NCBI GenBank assembly: GCA_040007035.1
Contig: JBDTVU010000083.1
Span: forward strand, 1 to 14,569
Direction of reading: 5' to 3'
Length of the DNA: 14,569 nt
Origin: CAIWHR01 sp040007035
Lineage (GTDB): Bacteria > Pseudomonadota > Gammaproteobacteria > Burkholderiales > Casimicrobiaceae
Part shown: in pieces, positions 1 to 6,446 of the stretch
How positions within the stretch are numbered: position 1 is the first letter of the stretch
Layout: every line of letters starts with the position of its first letter
Made by a program: the position numbers and the translations under genes
The notes under the pieces: generated by a model
What the model was told of the DNA's origin: nothing
What the model saw: only the letters and a program-made list of their open reading frames with translations
Database searches by the model: none

Positions 1-1688
1 GCTGGTACGGCGTCGACGACGTGCGCGCGTTCGGTCACCGCTCGCGCACCGCGCAGATGGGTTACTCGCGCGCAGACTACGGCGGCAAGCCGGTGATCGC
101 GATCGTCAACACGTGGAGCGAAATCAATCCCTGCCACACGCATTTCCGCCAGCGCGCCGAGGAGGTCAAGCGCGGCATCTGGCAGGCCGGTGGATTCCCG
201 GTCGAGATGCCGGCGATCACGCTGTCGGAGCCGTTCCAGAAGCCGACGACGATGCTCTACCGCAACCTGCTGGCGATGGAGTGCGAGGAGCTGTTGCGCT
301 CGTATCCGGCCGACGGCGCCGTGCTGATGGGCGGCTGCGACAAGACGACCCCGGCGCTGCTGATGGGCGCGATCAGCATGAACCTCCCCGCGATCTTCAT
401 GCCGGCGGGGCCGATGCTGCGCGGCGACTGGCGCGGCAATGCGCTGGGCTCCGGCTCCGACGTGTGGAAGTACTGGGCCGAGCGACGCGCCGGCAATCTC
501 ACCGACGCGGCGTGGGAGGAAATCGAGAACGGCATCGCACGCTCCCCCGGTCATTGCATGACGATGGGCACCGCGTCGACGATGACGTCCGCCGCCGAGG
601 CGCTGGGCTTCACGCTGCCGGGCGCGGCGTCGATTCCCGCCGCCGATTCGCGGCACGCGCGGATGGCGACCGACTCCGGCCGCCGGATCGTCGACATGGT
701 GTGGGAGGACCTGACGCCGCGCGACATCGTCACCCCCGCGGCGATCGACAACGCGATCGTCGCCGTGCTCGCGATCGGCGGCTCGACCAACGCGCTCGTC
801 CACCTGATCGCGATCGCCCGCCGCGCGGGCATCCCGCTGACGCTCGACCGCTTCGACGCACTGGCGCAGACGACGCCGCTCGTCGCCAACGTGCGTCCGG
901 CCGGCAAGTATCTGATGGAAGATTTCTACTACGCCGGCGGCTTGCGCGCGCTGCTGGCGTCGATCGGCGACCTGCTGGCACTCGGCGAGCGGACGGTCAA
1001 CGGCAAGACGTTGGGCGAGAACGTCGCCGGCGCCGAGGTCCACAACGCCGACGTGATCCTGCCGCGGGCGAAGGCGCTGGTGGCCAACGGCAGCCTCGCC
1101 GTGCTGCGCGGCAATCTCGCGCCGGACGGCGCCGTGATCAAGCCGGCGGCAGCCGAGCCGCGCCTGCTGAAGCACACCGGACCCGCGGTCGTGTTCGCCG
1201 ACTACAACGACATGGCGGCGCGCATCGACGATCCGGCGTTGCCGGTCACCGCCGACTCGGTGCTGGTGCTGAAACACGCCGGGCCGCAGGGCGCGCCGGG
1301 AATGCCCGAGTGGGGGCAGTTGCCGATCCCGAAGAAGGTGCTCGCCACCGGCGTGCGCGACATGCTCCGCATCTCCGACGCGCGGATGAGCGGCACCAGC
1401 TACGGCGCGTGCGTGCTGCACATCGCGCCGGAAAGCTTCGTCGGCGGCCCGCTCGCGCTGGTGCAGGACGGCGACCTGATCGAGCTCGACGTTGCGGCGC
1501 GCAAGCTGGAACTCAAGGTGCCCGACGCCGAGCTCGCGCGTCGCCGCGCCGCGTGGAAGGCGCCGGCGCCGCACTACACGCGCGGCTTCGGCGCGCTCTA
1601 CCAGCAGCACATCTCGCAGGCCGACCAGGGGTGCGACTTCGATTTCCTCGAAGGCACCGCGCCGACGGCCGAGCCCGAGATCCACTGA
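1..1688 (+). CDS. IlvD/Edd family sugar-acid dehydratase (L-arabinonate dehydratase type), 5'-truncated
   Basis: Fe-S dehydratase that removes water from a sugar acid to give a 2-keto-3-deoxy acid; cytosolic. The reading frame is open from base 3 through the left edge (W-Y-G-V-D-D precede the GTG at 21), so the true start lies outside and roughly 20-30 residues are missing compared with the usual 570-590. Numbering from the GTG at 21, the three [2Fe-2S] cysteines of the family are visible: NPCH (C38), GGCDKT (C106) and GHCMTMGTAS (C179). The C-terminal half has RISDARMSGTSYG (about 451-462), which carries the conserved catalytic serine region. The motifs NTWSEINPCHTHF and MPEWGQLPIPKK fit the sugar-acid branch better than biosynthetic IlvD. 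It is followed 43 nt downstream by a Bug receptor, which fits a catabolic role. The exact sugar acid cannot be read from the sequence. Confidence 0.9.
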   Translation, partial: WYGVDDVRAFGHRSRTAQMGYSRADYGGKPVIAIVNTWSEINPCHTHFRQRAEEVKRGIWQAGGFPVEMPAITLSEPFQKPTTMLYRNLLAMECEELLRSYPADGAVLMGGCDKTTPALLMGAISMNLPAIFMPAGPMLRGDWRGNALGSGSDVWKYWAERRAGNLTDAAWEEIENGIARSPGHCMTMGTASTMTSAAEALGFTLPGAASIPAADSRHARMATDSGRRIVDMVWEDLTPRDIVTPAAIDNAIVAVLAIGGSTNALVHLIAIARRAGIPLTLDRFDALAQTTPLVANVRPAGKYLMEDFYYAGGLRALLASIGDLLALGERTVNGKTLGENVAGAEVHNADVILPRAKALVANGSLAVLRGNLAPDGAVIKPAAAEPRLLKHTGPAVVFADYNDMAARIDDPALPVTADSVLVLKHAGPQGAPGMPEWGQLPIPKKVLATGVRDMLRISDARMSGTSYGACVLHIAPESFVGGPLALVQDGDLIELDVAARKLELKVPDAELARRRAAWKAPAPHYTRGFGALYQQHISQADQGCDFDFLEGTAPTAEPEIH

Positions 1689-1731
1689 CGCGTCGCCGCC
1701 CGCAACAACAACCGCGACTGAAGGGGGAACG

Positions 1732-2700
1732 ATGAAACGGATCGCCGCACTGCTCGCGGGTGTCGCTCTCATCATGCTGGCCGGAGCCGCCGGTGCGCAG
1801 GCCTGGCCGTCGAAGCCGGTCAAGTGGATCGTCCCGTTCGCGCCGGGCGGCACCACCGACATCCTCGCCCGCACCGTCGGCGAGAAATTGGCGCTCGCGC
1901 TCGGGCAACCGGTCGTCATCGAGAACAAACCCGGCGCCGGGGGCGGCGTGGGCGCCGAGTTTGTCGCCAAGGCGGCGCCGGACGGCTACACGATCATGGG
2001 CGGGACGATCAGCACCCACGCGATCAACGCGTCGCTTTACGCCAAGCTGCCCTACGACCCGGTGAAGGACTTCGCGCCGATCACGCTGATCGCGCGGGTG
2101 CCGAACATGCTGGTCGTCAATCCGGCGGTGCCGGCGAAGGACGTGAAGGAGCTGATCGCGCTGCTGAAGACCAATCCCGGCAAATACTCGTTCGCCTCCA
2201 GCGGCAACGGCACCTCGCAACATCTTTCCGGCGAGCTGTTCAAGTCGATGGCCGGTGTCGACATGCAGCACATCCCGTACAAGGGCAGCCCGCCCGCGCT
2301 GCAGGACGTCGTCGGCGGCCAGGTGGCGATGACGTTCGACAACATCACGACGGCGTGGCCGCTGGCGAAGGCGGGCAAGCTGCGCGCGCTGGCGGTGACG
2401 ACGGCGAAGCGCTCGGCGATCGCGCCCGACGTGCCCACGCTCGCCGAGGCCGGTCTGCCCGGCTTCGAGGTTGGCTCGTGGCAGGGCGTGTTCGCGCCGG
2501 CCGCCACGCCGCCGGAAATCGTCAGGCGTCTGAACACGGAGATCGTGCGGATCCTCAACCTGCCCGACGTGCGCGAGAAGCTCGCCGGTCTCGGTGCCGA
2601 GGTCGTCGCCGACACGTCCGAGGAATTCGCGGCGCTGGTGAAGGCAGAAGTCGTCAAGTGGGCCGATGTGGTGAAGAAGTCGGGCGCGAAGGTCGATTGA
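1732..2700 (+). CDS. Bug/TctC family periplasmic solute-binding protein
   Basis: A 322-residue extracytoplasmic receptor of the tripartite tricarboxylate transporter (Bug) family, expected to bind a small carboxylate in the periplasm. The ATG at 1732 is chosen because AAGGGGG lies 4 nt upstream and because it gives a clean Sec signal peptide: MKR, a hydrophobic stretch to about residue 21, and an AQA cleavage site at 22-24. Mature protein motifs are typical: WPSKPVKWIVPFAPGGTTD (25-43), NKPGAGGGVGA (66-75), SGNGTSQHLSGELF (157-170), HIPYKGSPPAL (180-190) and AMTFDN (199-204). Length matches the family (about 320). No TctA or TctB membrane partner is in the window, so it is an orphan receptor, as is common in betaproteobacteria where Bug genes outnumber permeases. 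It probably shares a transcript with the dehydratase upstream and the dehalogenase downstream. Ligand unknown. Confidence 0.92.
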   Translation: MKRIAALLAGVALIMLAGAAGAQAWPSKPVKWIVPFAPGGTTDILARTVGEKLALALGQPVVIENKPGAGGGVGAEFVAKAAPDGYTIMGGTISTHAINASLYAKLPYDPVKDFAPITLIARVPNMLVVNPAVPAKDVKELIALLKTNPGKYSFASSGNGTSQHLSGELFKSMAGVDMQHIPYKGSPPALQDVVGGQVAMTFDNITTAWPLAKAGKLRALAVTTAKRSAIAPDVPTLAEAGLPGFEVGSWQGVFAPAATPPEIVRRLNTEIVRILNLPDVREKLAGLGAEVVADTSEEFAALVKAEVVKWADVVKKSGAKVD

Positions 2701-2760
2701 CGCGCTCGTGCCGGCGACGGATGCGACGGGGTCGCGACGCGACGGCAGGCGTCGGATGAC

Positions 2761-3642
2761 ATGAGCGACCTCTTCCCCGGATTCACGGCGTACCGCATCG
2801 CGACTGCCGGCGCCGAAATCCACTGCGAGTCCGGCGGCAGCGGCCCGCCGCTGTTGATGCTGCACGGCTACCCGCAGACGCACGCGATGTGGCACCGCAT
2901 CGCGCCGGCGCTCGCCGAATCGTTCACCGTCGTCTGCCCCGACCTGCGCGGCTACGGCGATTCGTCGAAACCCGACGGTGGCGGGCGGCACGTCAACTAT
3001 TCGAAGCGGGCGATGGCGCAGGACATGGTCGAGTTGATGCGCACGCTGGGATTCGCCCGCTTCCGTCTCGCAGGCCACGACCGCGGCGGCCGTGTCGCGC
3101 ATCGGCTTACCCTCGACCATCCGGACGCCGTCGAGCGGGTTGCGGTGCTGGACATTTCCCCGACGCGGATCATGTACGGGCAGACCGACCAGGCGTTCGC
3201 GACCGCGTACTACCACTGGTTCTTCCTGATCCAGCCGTTCGATCTGCCGGAGCGGTTGATCGGTGCCGACCCGGTCTACTACCTGCGCCGGAAGATCGGG
3301 AGCTGGTCGGGCGGGCTGTCGTACTTCGACCCGCGTGCGCTCGCCGAATACGAACGCTGCTTCGCGGACCCGGCGACGATCCACGCGACCTGCGAGGACT
3401 ATCGCGCGGCGGCGTCGATCGACCTCGGGCACGACGCGGCCGACGCCGACAAGCGCATCGAATGTCCGCTGCTCGCGCTGTGGGGCGAGAAGGGCGTGGT
3501 CAACCGGTTGTTCGATCCGATTCGCGACTGGGGGCGCGTCGCGACGGACGTCCGCGGCCGCACGCTGCCGACCGCCCATTTCCTCGCCGAGGAAGCGCCG
3601 GGCGAGACGCTCGCCGAACTCCGCGCGTTCTTTGCCGGCTGA
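2761..3642 (+). CDS. Haloacetate dehalogenase, fluoroacetate-dehalogenase type (alpha/beta hydrolase)
   Basis: A 293-residue alpha/beta hydrolase predicted to convert a haloacetate to glycolate plus halide by a covalent ester mechanism; no signal peptide, so cytosolic. The oxyanion region is LHGYPQTHAMWHR (34-46). The nucleophile elbow GHDRGGRV gives D107 with the carboxylate-clamping arginines R108 and R111. The acid is D131 (VLDISPT) and the base H273 (TAHFLAEEAP). The halide-pocket residues of the Rhodopseudomonas palustris fluoroacetate dehalogenase have counterparts here: H152-W153 (YYHWFF), Y214 (CEDYRAA) and W182 (GSWSGG). Length fits the family (about 300). The start is preceded only by a weak purine run; no other in-frame start exists between 2701 and 2761. 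It follows the Bug gene by 60 nt, and the tRNA promoter begins just after it. Preference for fluoro- over chloroacetate is inferred from the pocket, not shown. Confidence 0.85.
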   Translation: MSDLFPGFTAYRIATAGAEIHCESGGSGPPLLMLHGYPQTHAMWHRIAPALAESFTVVCPDLRGYGDSSKPDGGGRHVNYSKRAMAQDMVELMRTLGFARFRLAGHDRGGRVAHRLTLDHPDAVERVAVLDISPTRIMYGQTDQAFATAYYHWFFLIQPFDLPERLIGADPVYYLRRKIGSWSGGLSYFDPRALAEYERCFADPATIHATCEDYRAAASIDLGHDAADADKRIECPLLALWGEKGVVNRLFDPIRDWGRVATDVRGRTLPTAHFLAEEAPGETLAELRAFFAG

Positions 3643-3675
3643 GTGGCGGGCCGGCCTCCGCGGCCCCCGAGGGGG

Positions 3676-3705
3676 TTACGGCCAAATCGTCGGCTTTGCT
3701 ATAAT
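3676..3705 (+). promoter_or_regulatory. Promoter of tRNA-Phe
   Basis: A perfect TATAAT lies at 3700-3705, with its end 9 nt before the tRNA 5' end, so transcription would start at or just before the mature tRNA. The -35 region is poor: TTACGG at 3676-3681 with an 18-nt spacer matches the consensus only in its first two bases. Just upstream, CCCCC (3664-3668) and GGGGG (3671-3675) could fold as a very tight stem-loop after the dehalogenase stop codon, but without a T run. Confidence 0.65.
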
Positions 3706-3714
3706 CGCGCCCTT

Positions 3715-3790
3715 GGCCAAGTAGCTCAGTTGGTAGAGCAGCGGATTGAAAATCCGTGTGTCGGTGGTTCAATTCCGCCCTTGGCCACCA
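3715..3790 (+). tRNA. tRNA-Phe (anticodon GAA)
   Basis: A complete 76-nt cloverleaf with encoded CCA. Acceptor stem 3715-3721 pairs with 3780-3786, followed by A3787 and CCA at 3788-3790. The D arm is GCTC/GAGC, the anticodon stem is GCGGA/TCCGT with one G-T pair, and the loop TTGAAAA places GAA at 3748-3750. The T arm is GGTGG/CCGCC with loop TTCAATT. Every stem closes, so the gene looks functional. It sits alone between the dehalogenase and a gene-poor stretch and has its own promoter and terminator. Confidence 0.98.
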
Positions 3791-3807
3791 GATTTCGCGG
3801 GACGCGC

Positions 3808-3853
3808 GGCGGACCGCAAAATCGGCCACGTGGCAATTCGCCCCTGGCCACCC
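3808..3853 (+). pseudogene. Decayed copy of the tRNA-Phe 3' half (tRNA remnant or attachment-site scar)
   Basis: Bases 3831-3853 repeat the tRNA 3' end (3765-3790) with a 2-nt gap, a 1-nt gap and two substitutions: TGG, CAATTC, GCCCCTGGCCACCC line up in order with the T arm, acceptor strand and CCA. Further upstream, GCGGACCGCAAAATC (3808-3822) resembles the anticodon arm GCGGATTGAAAATC. No 5' half (acceptor or D arm) can be recognised in 3791-3807, so this cannot make a tRNA. It may be the relic of a tandem tRNA gene, or the far attachment site of an element once inserted in the tRNA 3' end. The 3' match is clear; the anticodon-arm match is weaker and could be partly chance. Confidence 0.45.
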
Positions 3854-3860
3854 ATACAGC

Positions 3861-3904
3861 AAAGGCTTGCGCGTCCCTCGGACGGCAAGCCTTTCTCTCT
3901 TGTG
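3861..3904 (+). terminator. Intrinsic terminator downstream of tRNA-Phe
   Basis: Arms AAAGGCTTGC (3861-3870) and GCAAGCCTTT (3885-3894) are perfectly complementary over 10 bp. The stem continues inside with CGTCC (3872-3876) and GGACG (3880-3884) around a CTC loop, leaving one bulged G. It is followed by the pyrimidine-rich CTCTCTTG. It most likely ends the tRNA transcript, with the tRNA remnant included in the precursor trailer. Confidence 0.85.
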
Positions 3905-3982
3905 TGATCCGTGGCGGGACGTCGCCGCACGCTCAAAGCCATGCCCCAGGAAGCTGCGTCGGCGCGGTTCCAGGCGAACTCC

Positions 3983-4095
3983 GGGGCTACCAATGCAAAG
4001 CCCCACGATATTCGCGGGGCTTCGCTGGCTCACCACATCGCTGTGGCTTCGTTCCGTTGCGTCACCGCAACGTGTGCCGGTGTCTCGTTACCGGC
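3983..4095 (+). other. Cluster of four hairpins with alternative pairing; candidate structured RNA, unassigned
   Basis: Four successive inverted repeats are seen. The first is AAGCCCC (3998-4004) with GGGGCTT (4016-4022), plus inner CGA/TCG. The second is CCACA (4033-4037) with TGTGG (4042-4046) around TCGC. The third is CGTTGCG (4055-4061) with CGCAACG (4066-4072) around TCAC. The fourth is GCCGG (4076-4080) with CCGGC (4091-4095). In addition GGGGCT at 3983-3988 can pair with the same AGCCCC (3999-4004), so the first hairpin has a mutually exclusive alternative. No convincing protein reads through in any frame. The strand is given by analogy only. Whether it is an RNA gene, a prophage control region or a decayed repeat cannot be decided here. 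Confidence 0.4.
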
Positions 4096-4414
4096 GTCGG
4101 GGTAGTCCAGTAGTGAATGTCATCGATAGAGTGCCCCCCCGTCATCGTTTCCTGCAACATCGGTGAAACCTCGCGGCTTCGAAATCGGGGGAGCATCCGG
4201 TTGCGGGGCACCGTACCCGCGAAAACCGACACTCACGACTGCTGCCCGCTCCGCGAGCACCGATCCACCTTTCGGATCGCTTACGGCTTAAGACTACGCC
4301 GGGCCGGAAAGAGTTTCAAGCAGCAGGTTTCGGCGCGGTTCGTCAGGGCCGGTTGGCATTCGATCCGAGCGGACTTCTGCGCGAACGGGCGGCTGGTTGC
4401 GAGGCCGCTGACCC
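4096..4414. other. Intergenic stretch without a recognised gene
   Basis: I find no protein family, RNA gene or complete repeat in this stretch. It holds a run of seven C (4134-4140) and a hairpin CGATCC (4261-4266) with GGATCG (4274-4279) around a 7-nt loop. That hairpin lies 136 nt beyond the stop of the leftward CoA-transferase operon and lacks a T run on either strand, so it is not a convincing terminator. Open frames across it continue antisense into the CoA-transferase gene and look like chance. Confidence 0.6.
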
Positions 4415-5662
4415 TCACGGTCCGACCGTCGTCTGGGCAGTGCCGGCGGTCGCGACGATCCCCTCCGCCGCAAATCCATCGATCTCGGCGTCCGCGTAGC
4501 CGGCTTCGCGCAACAGCTCGCGCGTGTGCTCGCCGAGGAGCGGTGCAGGACGCCCGACCCGTGCCGGCGTCTCCGAAAGATGGATCGGGCACCCAATGAC
4601 CTTTGTCGGCCCGGCCTCCGGATGGTCGATGTCGACGACCATTCCGCGCGCGAGCGTCTGCGGATGCGTCAGCGCTTCGCCGAGCGAATGGACCGGACCG
4701 GCCGGAACGCCGGCCGCGTCGAGCAGGGTAAGCCACTCGGCGCGCGTCTTGTGCGCAAGCACGTCGTTCATCGCCGCCACCAGCGCGGGCCGATTCTCCA
4801 TCCGCGTGGTGTTCGTCGCGAAGCGCGGATCGTCGCGCCACTCGGGATGCCCGAGCACGTCGGCGATGCGCTCCCAGTTCGCCTGATTGGCGCCGCCGAT
4901 GTTGATCCAGCCGTCGCTCGCCATGAACGCCTGATACGGCGCGGCGAGGATGTGCGCGGAGCCGAGCGGCCCCGGCGACTCGCCGGTCGCGAAATAACTC
5001 GCGGCGTGCCAGTACGTCTGCTGCAGCGCGGCTTCCATCAGCGAGGTGTCGACGATCTGGCCGCGCCCGGTTCGCAGCCGGTGCACGTAGGCCGCGAGGA
5101 TGCCGACGGCGCCCAGTATCCCGGCGTTGATGTCGGACACCGGGTTGCCCGTCTTCACCGGCGGTCGCCCCGGCTCGCCGGTGATCGCCATGAGCCCGGC
5201 GAACCCCTGCGCGACGAGGTCGAAGCCGCCCTTGTCGGCATACGGGCCGTCGCGCCCGAAGCCGGTGATCGCGCAGTAGATGAGCGCCGGATTTTCGGCG
5301 GCCAGCACGTCGTAACCGAGGCCCAGCTTCTGCAGCGTGTCGTACCGGAAGTTCTCGAGGAGGACGTCGGCGGTGCGCACCAGCCGGAGCAGGATCGCGC
5401 GGCCCTCCGCACGCTTCAGGTCGATTGCGATGCCGCGCTTGCCGCGATTCAGCATCAGGAATGGCGCGGAGACGCCGTTGACGCGCGGCTCGCGATATTG
5501 GCGCGCATCGTCGCCGCCGGGCAGCTTCTCGACCTTGATCACGTCGGCGCCGAGGTCCGCGAGCAGCGCACCGCAGCTCGGGCCGGCCATCACCTGCGCG
5601 AGCTCGAGCACGCGGACGCCCGCGAGCGGGCCGGGGTGCGGTGTCTCGGCACGGGTGTTCAT
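4415..5662 (-). CDS. Class III CoA-transferase (CaiB/BaiF, formyl-CoA transferase family)
   Basis: A 415-residue cytosolic enzyme expected to move CoA between a donor such as succinyl-CoA and an organic acid. The ATG at 5662 is chosen because its first bases overlap the upstream stop codon as ATGA and because the family N terminus follows at once: PLAGVRVLELAQVMAGPSCG (12-31), LADLGADVIKVEKLPGGDD (34-52). Further family blocks are LNRGKRGIAIDLK (71-83), LLENFRYDTLQKLGLGYD (101-118), ITGFGRDGPYADKGGFD (132-148) and GRGQIVDTSLMEAAL (199-213). This last segment carries the family's acidic active-site region (D205 and E210); I cannot say which is the nucleophile. The C-terminal domain ends with PAPLLGEHTRELL (372-384). 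Length is normal for the family (about 400). It is the last gene of the leftward TRAP operon, so it probably activates the imported acid. Substrate unknown. Confidence 0.92.
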   Translation of the reverse strand: MNTRAETPHPGPLAGVRVLELAQVMAGPSCGALLADLGADVIKVEKLPGGDDARQYREPRVNGVSAPFLMLNRGKRGIAIDLKRAEGRAILLRLVRTADVLLENFRYDTLQKLGLGYDVLAAENPALIYCAITGFGRDGPYADKGGFDLVAQGFAGLMAITGEPGRPPVKTGNPVSDINAGILGAVGILAAYVHRLRTGRGQIVDTSLMEAALQQTYWHAASYFATGESPGPLGSAHILAAPYQAFMASDGWINIGGANQANWERIADVLGHPEWRDDPRFATNTTRMENRPALVAAMNDVLAHKTRAEWLTLLDAAGVPAGPVHSLGEALTHPQTLARGMVVDIDHPEAGPTKVIGCPIHLSETPARVGRPAPLLGEHTRELLREAGYADAEIDGFAAEGIVATAGTAQTTVGP

Positions 5663-6438
5663 CTGCCTCGAAACTCCGGTTTCCGTTTCGCGAGGAACGC
5701 CGCGTAGCCGATGCGGAAGTCCTCGGAGTCGAAGCAGTCGAAGCACTCGTCGCGCTCCGCCGCCGACAGCGGCCGGGGATCGGCCAGCCTGCGCGCGAAT
5801 TTCTTGTGCCAGCGAGCGGCGAGCGGCGCGCCATTGGCGATGCGCTCGGCGGTCGCCCGCGATTCGGCGGCGACGTCGACGTCGGGGACGACGCGCGTGA
5901 CGAGACCTTTCGCGTTCGCCTCCTCGGCTTCGAGAATGCGGCCTTCGAGCAGAAGCTCCAGCGTCACGGCGGTCCCCACGAGGGCAATCAGCGGCGCCAT
6001 CTCGGCGTACGCCATCACGAGTCCCAGGTTCTTGATCGGGGCGCCGAACCGGCTCGACGTTCCGCAGATCCGCAGATCGCACAGCGCGGCGATCTCGAGG
6101 CCGCCACCGACGCACAAGCCGTGGATCTGGGCGACAAGCGGATGGCGACACGCGGCCAGTGCCTGCGCCGTCTCGTGCATCACCGCGCCGTACGCGACGG
6201 CCTGCGCCTTGTTCGCGCGCTCGGTCGCAAACTCGGCGATGTCGTTGCCCGGCGAAAACGCCTTCTCGCCCGCACCGCGGACGACGATGCAGCGCACGTC
6301 GTCATCGGCGGAGAGGGCGCGCACCGCGGCACCGAGCTCGCGCCACATCGCCATGGTCAGCGCGTTGAGCTTCGCCGGCCGGTTGAGGACGACGGTGGCG
6401 ATGGCGCCGTCGCGCGCGACTTCGATCAATCCGTCCAC
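5659..6438 (-). CDS. Enoyl-CoA hydratase/isomerase (crotonase) family protein with atypical active site
   Basis: A 259-residue crotonase-fold protein acting on an acyl-CoA thioester in the cytosol. The GTG at 6438 is chosen because it lies 8 nt after the DctM stop and starts the family N terminus DGLIEVARDGAIATVVLNRP (2-21). A TTG three codons in is an alternative start. The oxyanion-hole loops are FSPGNDIAEF (61-70) and HGLCVGGGLEIAALCD (106-121), with E115 matching the first catalytic glutamate of classical hydratases. The second glutamate, normally in a G-x-P-E motif, is replaced: the segment reads RFGAPIKNLGL (130-140), with I135 at that position. A classical hydration reaction is therefore doubtful; isomerase, hydrolase or another crotonase chemistry is possible. 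Its stop overlaps the CoA-transferase start by 4 nt, implying translational coupling and a shared pathway. Confidence 0.88.
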   Translation of the reverse strand: MDGLIEVARDGAIATVVLNRPAKLNALTMAMWRELGAAVRALSADDDVRCIVVRGAGEKAFSPGNDIAEFATERANKAQAVAYGAVMHETAQALAACRHPLVAQIHGLCVGGGLEIAALCDLRICGTSSRFGAPIKNLGLVMAYAEMAPLIALVGTAVTLELLLEGRILEAEEANAKGLVTRVVPDVDVAAESRATAERIANGAPLAARWHKKFARRLADPRPLSAAERDECFDCFDSEDFRIGYAAFLAKRKPEFRGR

Positions 6439-6446
6439 GAGGCCGC

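Noticed and set aside
1513..3579. A 688-codon minus-strand frame opposite the Bug receptor and dehalogenase genes.
   Set aside because: It is arginine- and histidine-rich low-complexity translation typical of antisense frames in very GC-rich genes; both opposite genes have clear families, signals and motifs.
3664..3675. CCCCC/GGGGG inverted repeat as a terminator for the left operon.
   Set aside because: The loop would be only 2-4 nt and there is no T run; it may only be GC-rich spacer.
3500..4036. A 178-codon minus-strand frame covering the tRNA, containing AELNHRHTDFQSAALP.
   Set aside because: This is the well-known false protein made by translating a tRNA-Phe gene in antisense; it also runs antisense through the dehalogenase end.
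3643..4113. A 156-codon plus-strand frame containing VAQLVEQRIENPCVGG.
   Set aside because: This is the sense-strand translation of the tRNA itself; the frame then crosses the terminator and hairpin cluster, and has no start signal.
4261..4279. Hairpin as terminator of the leftward operon.
   Set aside because: The stem has only 6 bp with no T run on the minus strand, and it lies 136 nt past the stop codon.
4117..4599. A 160-codon plus-strand frame across the gene-poor region.
   Set aside because: Its second part is antisense to the CoA-transferase, and the first part has no recognisable family or ribosome-binding site.
5663..6151. An N-terminal extension of the CoA-transferase frame by 163 codons, suggesting a fusion.
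   Set aside because: The extension is arginine-rich, lies wholly inside the crotonase gene in another frame and has no domain; the family N terminus begins right after the ATG at 5662.
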